Assembly (NCBI GenBank): GCA_023404705.1
Contig: JAEYAU010000004.1
Location: forward strand, 1-5,002
Origin: Pseudomonadota bacterium
GTDB lineage: Bacteria > Pseudomonadota > Alphaproteobacteria > Rhizobiales > Xanthobacteraceae
DNA: 5,002 nt
Direction: 5' to 3'
The position numbers and the translations under genes are program-made. A model generated the notes under the pieces. The model worked only from the letters and a program-made list of their open reading frames with translations, ran no database searches and had not been told where the DNA came from. Within the stretch, counting starts at the first letter, position 1, and every line of letters begins with the position of its first letter. This document shows, piece after piece, positions 1-5,002 of this stretch.

Positions 1-689
1 GGTTCGCCGAGGCCGGCGCGCGCGTGATCGCGACGGGCCGCCGGCACGAGCGGCTGGAGGCGCTGCAGAAGGAGATCGGCGACAAGTGTCACATCGTCCC
101 GTTCGACGTGCGCGATCGCGCTGCCGTCGATGCGGCCGTGGCGGGTCTGCCCGCGCCCTTCAACAAGGTGAACGTCGTGATCGCCAATGCGGGCCTCGCG
201 CTCGGCCTCGAACCCGCGCATCAGGCCAAGATGGACGACTGGGAGACCATGGTCGCGACCAACATCAATGGTCTCCTTTACACGGTGCGCGCGCTGCTGC
301 CCGGCATGGTCGAGCGCCAGGAGGGCCATGTCATCCTGATCGGCTCGGTCGCGGGCGACTATCCGTATCCGGGCGGCAATGTCTACGGCGCGAGCAAGGC
401 CTTCGTGAAGCAGTTCGCGCTCAATCTGCGCGCCGACCTGCTCGGCGCGAATGTGCGCGTGAGCAATATCGAACCCGGCATGGCCGCGACCGAGTTCTCG
501 CTGGTGCGCTTCAAGGGCGACGCCGAGAAGGCGAACGCGCCCTATCGCGGGCACAAGCCGATGTCAGCCGAGGACATTGCCGAGATGATCTTCTGGACCT
601 GCACCCTGCCGCGCCACCTCAACATCAACCGCATGCAGATGATGCCGGTGACCCAGTCCTTCGGACCGTTCGTGTTCAAGCGGGACTAA
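1..689 (+). CDS. YdfG-like short-chain dehydrogenase/reductase (SDR), 5' truncated by window edge
   Basis: This is a classical SDR oxidoreductase, probably an NADP-dependent 3-hydroxy acid dehydrogenase acting in the cytoplasm. The reading frame is open from nt 3, where residues FAEAGARVIATGRR are already in mid-fold, so the start and the TGxxxGxG cofactor motif lie upstream; 228 residues are visible of a usual ~248. Counting from the codon at nt 3, I see the Arg pair after the second strand (ATGRR, typical of NADP preference), the ANAG motif near 61-64, the Asn of NxxG near 87, and the catalytic Ser (IGSVAG) near 115. Tyr and Lys of YGASK lie near 128 and 132, and the PG motif near 158. The stretches EPGMAATEFSLVRFKGD and MMPVTQSFGPF closely resemble E. 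coli YdfG, which oxidises L-allo-threonine, L-serine and 3-hydroxyisobutyrate and reduces malonic semialdehyde. The gene ends with TAA and converges on the GST gene. SDR membership is firm; substrate is inferred. Confidence 0.93.
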   Translation, partial: FAEAGARVIATGRRHERLEALQKEIGDKCHIVPFDVRDRAAVDAAVAGLPAPFNKVNVVIANAGLALGLEPAHQAKMDDWETMVATNINGLLYTVRALLPGMVERQEGHVILIGSVAGDYPYPGGNVYGASKAFVKQFALNLRADLLGANVRVSNIEPGMAATEFSLVRFKGDAEKANAPYRGHKPMSAEDIAEMIFWTCTLPRHLNINRMQMMPVTQSFGPFVFKRD

Positions 690-711
690 GGTGTCTAATT
701 ATCCAATCTGT

Positions 712-740
712 GGCTGCTGAGTGGTATTGCTGCAACAGCC
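712..740 (-). terminator. Weak candidate hairpin between convergent genes
   Basis: Read as minus-strand RNA, GGCUGUUG (740-733) can pair with CAGCAGCC (719-712) in an 8-bp stem with one G-U wobble and a 13-nt loop. It lies 19 nt past the GST stop codon. No run of U follows, so it is not a standard intrinsic terminator; it could be a weak 3'-end structure for the minus-strand cluster. The same pairing on plus-strand RNA has a C-A mismatch. Confidence 0.2.
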
Positions 741-758
741 GCGGGAAGTTCTTGCGGG

Positions 759-1400
759 TCACGCCGGCAGCGGATGACCCGGCATGAGCTTGTAGGGATG
801 CTCCCAGCCCGGCAGTGCCGCGATGCGATCGAGCCACGGCCCGAGATTCTTGAAGTCGGCGCGCATGTCGAAGCCGTACTCGTCGGCCGGATAGTAGAGA
901 TAGCCGACCATCGAGATGTCGGCGGTGGTCGGCTTGTCGCCGAGCAGGAACGGCCGCGACGCGAGCCTCTTGTCGACGATCGCGAGATTGGTCAGCGCGC
1001 GGTTCTTCAGGAAGTCCATCACGGCCGGGTTGCCCTGCGGTTTGGCGAAGGTGCGCAGGAAGCGATAGGGGCCGAGCGAGCCGTTGACCTTCTGATTGTC
1101 GAAGATGATCCAGCGCAGCGCCTCGGTCTCCTGCTCCTCGCCCTGCGGCTGATACTTGCCGAAGCGCTTGGCGAGATGGCTGATGATCACGCCCGACTGC
1201 GTGAGCAGCTGGCTGCCGTGCTTGAGCACCGGCGCCTCGCCCATCTCGTTGATCTTTTCGCGATACTCCGGCGTCCGCGTCTCGCCCTTGAAGAAGTCGA
1301 CGAACACCGGCTCCCAGTCGGCGCCGACCAGATTGAGCATCAGCGCCGCGCGATACGCGTTGCCGGACTGAGCGAAGCAGTAGAGCTGGTATTCGGCCAT
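759..1400 (-). CDS. Glutathione S-transferase family protein
   Basis: This is a 213-residue cytosolic GST-fold protein, the usual length for the family. The thioredoxin-like N-terminal domain (about 1-80) has a Ser at 12 in AQSGNAYRA, where theta/beta-like and related GSTs place the residue activating glutathione. It also has a cis-Pro at 57 (EAPVLK) and Gln68-Ser69 in the gamma-glutamyl binding position, where Glu-Ser is more common. The all-helical C-terminal domain (about 90-205) carries the N-capping box TTAD at 158-161, within the family pattern DKPTTADISMVGYL. The ATG start is supported by an AGGGGGA Shine-Dalgarno sequence on the minus strand, six bases upstream. It is the last gene of the cluster with mmsA and the inhibitor lipoprotein, 43 nt after the latter. 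GSTs conjugate or isomerise electrophiles with glutathione; the substrate cannot be told from sequence. Fold assignment is secure, function is not. Confidence 0.92.
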   Translation of the reverse strand: MAEYQLYCFAQSGNAYRAALMLNLVGADWEPVFVDFFKGETRTPEYREKINEMGEAPVLKHGSQLLTQSGVIISHLAKRFGKYQPQGEEQETEALRWIIFDNQKVNGSLGPYRFLRTFAKPQGNPAVMDFLKNRALTNLAIVDKRLASRPFLLGDKPTTADISMVGYLYYPADEYGFDMRADFKNLGPWLDRIAALPGWEHPYKLMPGHPLPA

Positions 1401-1402
1401 TC

Positions 1403-1412
1403 GGTCCCCCTG
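1403..1412 (-). promoter_or_regulatory. Ribosome binding site of the GST gene
   Basis: The minus strand reads CAGGGGGACCG directly before the ATG at 1400. The purine-rich AGGGGGA core is correctly spaced and is the strongest start signal between the lipoprotein and GST genes, so the GST can be translated independently of the gene upstream. Confidence 0.6.
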
Positions 1413-1443
1413 TGAGTGCGATGCTTGGATGCCGGCGTGAGCC

Positions 1444-1830
1444 TCACCGCGCCAGCGTGAGCGCCATGCCGCCGTTCGCCTGCCCCTCGAAGCGGCCGGG
1501 CGAGACCATGGCGAGCTGGCCGAGCGCCTTGCCGGTGTGATCCCGGATGATCAGCGAGCCCTGCTCGAAGGTCCATTTTCGGCTGGTGTAGAAATTCCCC
1601 GGGCAGCCGCCTTCGGGCGCCATCGTCCCTTCGCTCTGGCCCGCGCCGATCGTCACGTTGCAGGTGCCGCCGGCCGGCGAGGAGAGCTGCCAGCGGCCGC
1701 CCATGTCGGGTGCGGCGGGAGCAGGCGCCGCGGCCTGCGGCTTCGCGCCGAGACCGCCGACGCCTTCGCAACCCGCGAGCGCGAGCGTGAGCGCGACGAG
1801 CGCGATCCGTGCCCGCATGCGCCGGCTCAC
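1444..1830 (-). CDS. AprI/Inh (Omp19-like) protease-inhibitor lipoprotein
   Basis: This is a 128-residue predicted lipoprotein. Residues 1-20 form a lipoprotein signal peptide (basic RRMRAR, hydrophobic IALVALTLALAG) ending in the lipobox LAGC with the lipidated Cys at 21. An Ala/Pro-rich linker (about 29-42) follows, then one beta-barrel domain (about 43-128) matching the Inh metalloprotease-inhibitor family: GRWQL with Trp47, Cys57 and Cys76 as the likely disulfide, Trp86 in RKWTF, and the repeating strand pattern down to GGMALTLAR. Family members inhibit serralysin-type metalloproteases in the periplasm; Brucella Omp19 is a lipid-anchored relative with broad inhibitor activity. The longest start is GTG at 1830, whose GTGA overlaps the mmsA stop; an ATG at 1818 (residue 5) gives 124 residues and an equally good signal peptide. 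Neither has a strong Shine-Dalgarno, so translation is probably coupled to mmsA. No protease gene is visible in the window. Confidence 0.85.
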   Translation of the reverse strand: MSRRMRARIALVALTLALAGCEGVGGLGAKPQAAAPAPAAPDMGGRWQLSSPAGGTCNVTIGAGQSEGTMAPEGGCPGNFYTSRKWTFEQGSLIIRDHTGKALGQLAMVSPGRFEGQANGGMALTLAR

Positions 1831-3323
1831 TTCATCGTCGGAATGACGAACTCCGCGCCTTCCTTGGTGCCCGAGGGCCAGCGCGCCGTCACGGTCTTGG
1901 TCTTGGTGTAGAAGCGGATCGAGTCCGGCCCGTGCTGGTTGAGGTCGCCGAAGCCCGAGCGCTTCCAGCCGCCGAAGGTGTGATAGGCGAGCGGCACCGG
2001 GATCGCGAAATTCACGCCCACCATGCCGACATTCACGCGGCTGGTGAAATCCCGCGCCGTGTCGCCGTCGCGCGTGAAGATCGCGACGCCGTTGCCGTAC
2101 TCATGCTCGGAGGGAAGCCGCACGGCCTCCTCGTAGTCCTTCGCGCGCACCACGGAGAGGACCGGCCCGAAGATCTCCTCCTTGTAGATGCGCATATGCG
2201 GCTTCACGTCGTCGAACAGGCAGCCGCCCATGAAGTTGCCGTTCTCGTAGCCCTGCAGCTTGAAGTTCCGGCCATCGACGACGAGCTTCGCGCCCTCGCG
2301 CACGCCGACATCGACATAGTCTTTCACCTTCTCGAGGTGCGCGCGCGTCACCATCGGGCCGTAGTCCGCCTGCGGATCGGTGGAGAGTCCGACCTTCAGG
2401 CTCTCGACGCGCGGCGTGAGCTTCTCGATCAGGATGTCCGCGGTCTTCTTGCCGACCGGCACCGCGACCGAGATCGCCATGCAGCGCTCGCCGGCGGAGC
2501 CGTATCCCGCCCCGACCAGCGCATCGACCGCCTGGTCGATGTCGGCGTCCGGCATCACGATCATGTGGTTCTTGGCGCCGCCGAAGCACTGCACGCGCTT
2601 CCCGTTGGCGCAGCCCGTCGAGTAGATGTACTCGGCGATCGAGGACGAGCCGACGAAGCCGATCGCCATGATGCGCGGATCCGTGAGCAGCGTGTCGACG
2701 GCTTCCTTGTCGCCGTTGACCACGTTGAGGATGCCGGCCGGCAGGCCCGCTTCCATCATCAGCTCGGCGAGCCGCATCGGCACCGACGGATCGCGCTCGG
2801 ACGGCTTGAGGATGAAGGCGTTGCCGCAGGCGATCGCCGGCGCGAACTTCCACATCGGGATCATGGCCGGAAAGTTGAACGGCGTGATGCCGGCCACGAC
2901 GCCGAGCGGCTGGCGCATGGAGAACAGGTCGATGCCCGGCCCGGCGCCTTCCGAGAATTCCCCCTTGAGCAGATGCGGAATGCCGCAGGCGAACTCGACC
3001 ACCTCGAGCCCGCGCTGGATGTCGCCGCGCGCGTCCGCGACCGTCTTGCCGTGCTCGGAGGCGAGCAGCTTGGCGAGGCTCTCGAACTCCTTCTGCACCA
3101 GCTCCAGAAACTTGAACATCACGCGCGCCCGGCGCTGCGGATTCGTCGCGGCCCAGCCCGGCTGAGCGGCCGCCGATACGGCGATCGCGTGCTCCACTTC
3201 GGAATGCTTGGCGAGCGCCACCCGGGCCTGCACGTCGCCGGTATTCGGGTCGAAGATGTCGCCGAACCGGCCCGAGGTCCCCTTCACGGCCTTGCCACCG
3301 ACGAAATGACCAATCTCCCGCAT
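1827..3323 (-). CDS. mmsA: CoA-acylating methylmalonate-semialdehyde dehydrogenase
   Basis: This aldehyde dehydrogenase superfamily enzyme (498 residues, the usual MmsA length) oxidises methylmalonate or malonate semialdehyde with NAD+ and CoA to propionyl- or acetyl-CoA, releasing CO2. It serves valine, inositol, beta-alanine and thymine/uracil catabolism in the cytoplasm. From the ATG at 3323, I see Asn150 of TPFNFPAM (oxyanion hole), Lys173 of LKPSERDP (cofactor binding), the GFVGSSS cofactor loop near 222-228, and catalytic Cys281 in SAGERCMA, preceded by the Arg280 typical of this subfamily. Glu383 lies in KEEIFGP. The ELGG-type Glu used as general base by hydrolytic ALDHs is absent: this site reads QCFGGAKNH, as expected for a CoA-dependent enzyme. 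The C-terminal GGWKRSGFGDLNQHG motif is typical of MmsA. The ATG at 3323 is chosen because AGGGAGG lies just upstream; an in-frame TTG at 3356 would add 11 unlikely residues. It is the first gene of the minus-strand cluster. Confidence 0.96.
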   Translation of the reverse strand: MREIGHFVGGKAVKGTSGRFGDIFDPNTGDVQARVALAKHSEVEHAIAVSAAAQPGWAATNPQRRARVMFKFLELVQKEFESLAKLLASEHGKTVADARGDIQRGLEVVEFACGIPHLLKGEFSEGAGPGIDLFSMRQPLGVVAGITPFNFPAMIPMWKFAPAIACGNAFILKPSERDPSVPMRLAELMMEAGLPAGILNVVNGDKEAVDTLLTDPRIMAIGFVGSSSIAEYIYSTGCANGKRVQCFGGAKNHMIVMPDADIDQAVDALVGAGYGSAGERCMAISVAVPVGKKTADILIEKLTPRVESLKVGLSTDPQADYGPMVTRAHLEKVKDYVDVGVREGAKLVVDGRNFKLQGYENGNFMGGCLFDDVKPHMRIYKEEIFGPVLSVVRAKDYEEAVRLPSEHEYGNGVAIFTRDGDTARDFTSRVNVGMVGVNFAIPVPLAYHTFGGWKRSGFGDLNQHGPDSIRFYTKTKTVTARWPSGTKEGAEFVIPTMK

Positions 3324-3328
3324 CGCAT

Positions 3329-3335
3329 CCTCCCT
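3329..3335 (-). promoter_or_regulatory. Ribosome binding site fixing the mmsA start
   Basis: The minus strand reads CCAGGGAGGATGCG followed by the ATG at 3323. AGGGAGG is a near-consensus Shine-Dalgarno sequence with a spacer of about five bases. It decides the mmsA start in favour of this ATG over the longer frame beginning at the TTG at 3356. Confidence 0.75.
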
Positions 3336-3584
3336 GGGGCATTCGCTCGGGCGCAACCGCCCGGAACTGCCCTGTTTTCAAAGCTCTCGCCGCCCTGATA
3401 GCGCACCCGCCGGCTACGGGAAAGCACGAACCCAGGGGCAGCTATGCCTGTGTCGCATCTGCGGAAATGCCGACCTGCCGTTGGCGTACGCTTTACTGTC
3501 CCTTAAGCGCGGACCGGTAGGTTCCATAGGACCCGTGGCAGTGGGGTTTGGCGGGCGTCTGTCGTCGTTGCGTTTGGGGTAGTC
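3336..3584. promoter_or_regulatory. Divergent intergenic region between mmsA and the stator genes
   Basis: About 250 bases separate the two divergently transcribed units, so the promoters for mmsA (leftward) and for the motA-like gene (rightward) are expected here. I find no convincing small gene. Possible but weak elements are TTGGCG at 3481-3486 with CTTAAG at 3502-3507 facing right, and TATCAG (minus strand, 3400-3395) facing left. I see no clear sigma-28 or sigma-54 flagellar promoter consensus and no strong operator palindrome. Short inverted matches such as GGCA/TGCC around 3438-3449 are too small to interpret. The local base composition is less GC-extreme than in the genes, as is common in control regions. 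Confidence 0.5.
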
Positions 3585-4358
3585 ATGGACATTTCGACCG
3601 GCATTGGCTTGCTCGCCGGAGCCATCGTGCTCGGCGCCCTCATCCTGATGGGCGGCGACCTGCGCATGTTCGTCGACTACCACGCCTTTATCGTCATTTT
3701 CGGCGGCTCCTTCGCGGCGACCCTGATCCGCTTCCCGCTCACCTCCATCTTCCACGGCCTGCCGCTCGGCGCGAAATACGCCTTCACGATGCGGCGCATG
3801 AGCCAGCGCGAGCTGGTCGACGAGATCGCCGGCCTCGCCGAGATTGCGCGCAAGCAGGGCCCGATCGGCCTCGAGAAGGTCGAGTGCGACGATCCGTTCC
3901 TCGCCAAGGGCATCCGCTTCGTCGCCGACGGCTACGACACCGATTTCATCCGCGACAACCTCGAGCGCGACCGCGACAACTTCCTGACCCATCTCGACGA
4001 GGGCCAGAAGATCTATCGCGCCATCGGCGACTGCGCCCCGGCCTTCGGCATGATCGGCACGCTGATCGGCATGGTGCAGATGTTCGCCAACATGACCGAT
4101 CCCTCGAAGCTCGGTCCCTTCATGGCAGTCGCGCTGCTCGCGACCTTCTACGGCGCCGCCGTCGCCAACCTGGTCTGCCTGCCGATCGCCGACAAGCTGC
4201 ATCTCAAGCTGGTCGACGAGGAAGTGAACCGCACGCTGATCATCGACGGCGTGCTGATGATCCGCGAGGCCAAGTCGCCGACGCTCGTGCGCGAAATGCT
4301 GCTCGCCTATCTGCCCGAGAAGCACCGCCACGACAGCGCCGAGACGGTGCCGGCTTAG
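3585..4358 (+). CDS. motA: Flagellar motor stator protein, MotA/PomA type
   Basis: This 257-residue inner-membrane protein belongs to the MotA/TolQ/ExbB family; five copies surround a MotB dimer to form the ion-driven flagellar stator. Four membrane segments are visible at about 3-22, 31-50, 148-170 and 178-202, with a large cytoplasmic loop between the second and third. The loop carries Arg89, Lys90 and Glu97 (ARKQGPIGLE), matching residues that contact the rotor protein FliG. Pro152 (APAFGMIGTLIGMV) and Pro200 (CLPIADKL) match the two essential prolines. Length, Asp31 (MFVDY), Thr159 and Thr187 match Vibrio PomA better than the longer E. coli MotA. The ATG follows a modest GGGGT element (3576-3580). 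The stop lies 13 nt before the MotB-type gene, so the two should be one operon. A TolQ/ExbB role is unlikely given the loop motif, the PomA-like segments and the MotB-type partner. Confidence 0.95.
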   Translation: MDISTGIGLLAGAIVLGALILMGGDLRMFVDYHAFIVIFGGSFAATLIRFPLTSIFHGLPLGAKYAFTMRRMSQRELVDEIAGLAEIARKQGPIGLEKVECDDPFLAKGIRFVADGYDTDFIRDNLERDRDNFLTHLDEGQKIYRAIGDCAPAFGMIGTLIGMVQMFANMTDPSKLGPFMAVALLATFYGAAVANLVCLPIADKLHLKLVDEEVNRTLIIDGVLMIREAKSPTLVREMLLAYLPEKHRHDSAETVPA

Positions 4359-4371
4359 CCCGGGGCAGATC

Positions 4372-5002
4372 ATGGCAAAGAAACGAGGCGGCCACGCAGG
4401 CGGTCACGGCTGGTTCGTGACCTTCGCGGATCTCATGGCGCTGCTGGTCAGCTTCTTCGTGATGCTGGTCGCCTTCTCGAACACGGACCAGCAGAAGCTG
4501 CAGATCGTCGCTGGCTCCATGCGCGATGCCTTCGGCGTGCAGACCGTGCGCTATTCCGGCGTGATCGAGGCCGACGGCCTGCCGACGCGCCCGCGCCTGA
4601 AGAACACCGCGCATATCCCGCCCGAGGAGGCCTCCAACACGCCGACGCCGGACGAGCACGACCGCCGCCGCGACTTCGGCGCCAAGCTGCAGGACGACAA
4701 GGCTTTCGCACTCGCGGCTGCGTCGTTGCGCCAAGCCTTGCAGGACCTGCCGGAGATCTCCGAGATCTCCAAGCACATCATGATCGAGGAGACCAAGCAG
4801 GGTCTCAACATCGAGATCGTCGACCAGGACGGCCGCTCGATGTTTCCCGAGGGCGCCAAGGAGCCCTACGACCGCACCCGGCGCATGATCCAGAAGATCG
4901 CGGCGCCGCTCAAGCAGATGCCGAACCGCATCTCGATCAGCGGCCACACGGCCGCGGCGCGGGGGGCGCCCCGCCCCCGCGACGGGCCCGGGGGGGTCTC
5001 CG
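4372..5002 (+). CDS. motB: Flagellar motor stator protein, MotB/PomB type, 3' truncated by window edge
   Basis: This is the partner of the upstream MotA-type gene; 210 codons are visible with no stop before the edge. MotB/PomB proteins span the inner membrane once and anchor the stator to peptidoglycan. A short basic cytoplasmic tail (MAKKRGGHAGGHG) precedes one membrane segment at about 14-36 (WFVTFADLMALLVSFFVML). Asp20 is the ion-carrying aspartate, equivalent to Asp24 of PomB and Asp32 of E. coli MotB. A plug/linker region follows (about 37-137, with charged and Pro-rich stretches), then the start of the OmpA-like peptidoglycan-binding domain: EETKQGLNIEIVDQDGRSMF near 139-158 and ISISGHT near 187-193. 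Past about residue 196 the translation stops resembling the family, where PGYGPWELS is expected; the DNA there is almost pure G/C and probably erroneous. The ATG is preceded by GGGGCAG (4362-4368). The FADLMALL core resembles PomB more than E. coli MotB. Confidence 0.93.
   Translation, partial: MAKKRGGHAGGHGWFVTFADLMALLVSFFVMLVAFSNTDQQKLQIVAGSMRDAFGVQTVRYSGVIEADGLPTRPRLKNTAHIPPEEASNTPTPDEHDRRRDFGAKLQDDKAFALAAASLRQALQDLPEISEISKHIMIEETKQGLNIEIVDQDGRSMFPEGAKEPYDRTRRMIQKIAAPLKQMPNRISISGHTAAARGAPRPRDGPGGVS

Noticed and set aside
739..757. Plus-strand hairpin CCGCGGG-AAGTT-CTTGCGG after the SDR gene as a terminator
   Set aside because: The seven-pair stem needs two G-U pairs, no U tract follows, and it lies about 50 nt past the SDR stop, so the support is too weak to call it.
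774..1415. A 213-codon plus-strand open frame opposite the GST gene
   Set aside because: It mirrors the GST gene and has a Leu/Arg/Glu-rich translation with no motif, while the minus strand shows a complete GST with a good ribosome binding site.
3324..3356. Extension of mmsA to the TTG at 3356
   Set aside because: The added 11 residues are not typical of MmsA, and a strong Shine-Dalgarno lies inside this stretch, placed for the ATG at 3323.
1809..3398. A 529-codon open frame on the plus strand antisense to mmsA and the inhibitor gene
   Set aside because: Its translation is rich in Arg, His, Ala and Asp with no recognisable domain, and it lies opposite a clear MmsA. Long antisense frames are common in DNA with G/C at third positions.
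3414..4373. A 319-codon open frame on the minus strand antisense to the motA-like gene
   Set aside because: Low-complexity His/Glu/Asp/Val-rich translation with no family signature; the plus strand encodes a convincing MotA/PomA.
4753..4770. Tandem 9-base repeat GAGATCTCC twice in the motB-like gene
   Set aside because: It encodes EISEIS in a region where MotB homologues commonly have similar residues before the OmpA-like domain, so it looks like ordinary coding sequence.
4240..4947. A 235-codon open frame on the minus strand opposite the end of motA and the motB-like gene
   Set aside because: The plus strand from 4372 gives an uninterrupted MotB with the membrane Asp and the start of the OmpA-like domain; the minus-strand frame is a compositional shadow.

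Overview
The window is GC-rich, with G or C at most third codon positions. It carries six protein-coding genes, two of them cut by the window edges. Gene content and sequence style suggest an alphaproteobacterium of the Rhodospirillales/Rhizobiales kind. This is an inference from a PomA/PomB-like stator pair, an mmsA-type dehydrogenase and an Omp19/Inh-type lipoprotein; no rRNA or other taxonomic marker is present.

Layout. (1) Positions 1-689, plus strand: the 3' part of a YdfG-like short-chain dehydrogenase whose N-terminus lies outside the window. (2) Positions 690-758: a short convergent gap with one weak hairpin. (3) Positions 759-3323, minus strand, transcribed right to left: a compact three-gene cluster of mmsA (CoA-acylating methylmalonate/malonate semialdehyde dehydrogenase), a small lipoprotein with an AprI/Inh protease-inhibitor domain, and a glutathione S-transferase family protein. 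The mmsA stop and the lipoprotein GTG overlap as GTGA, and 43 nt separate the lipoprotein gene from the GST gene. (4) Positions 3324-3584: a divergent intergenic region that must hold control sequences for both directions. (5) Positions 3585-5002, plus strand: a MotA/PomA-type stator gene followed after 13 nt by a MotB/PomB-type gene that runs off the right edge.

How the parts may work together. MotA and MotB form the membrane ion channel that powers flagellar rotation. MmsA converts malonate or methylmalonate semialdehyde to acetyl- or propionyl-CoA in valine, inositol, beta-alanine or pyrimidine breakdown. YdfG-type enzymes interconvert 3-hydroxy acids and the same semialdehydes, so the two may share metabolites although they lie on opposite strands. 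The role of the lipoprotein inhibitor and the GST in this cluster is not evident.

I see no CRISPR array, tRNA, rRNA, insertion sequence or phage gene, and no convincing undescribed system. The points most worth a second look are the very GC-rich final ~50 bases, which look like a corrupted copy of a conserved MotB motif; the PomA/PomB-like (possibly sodium-type) residues of the stator; and the translational coupling of a protease-inhibitor lipoprotein to mmsA.
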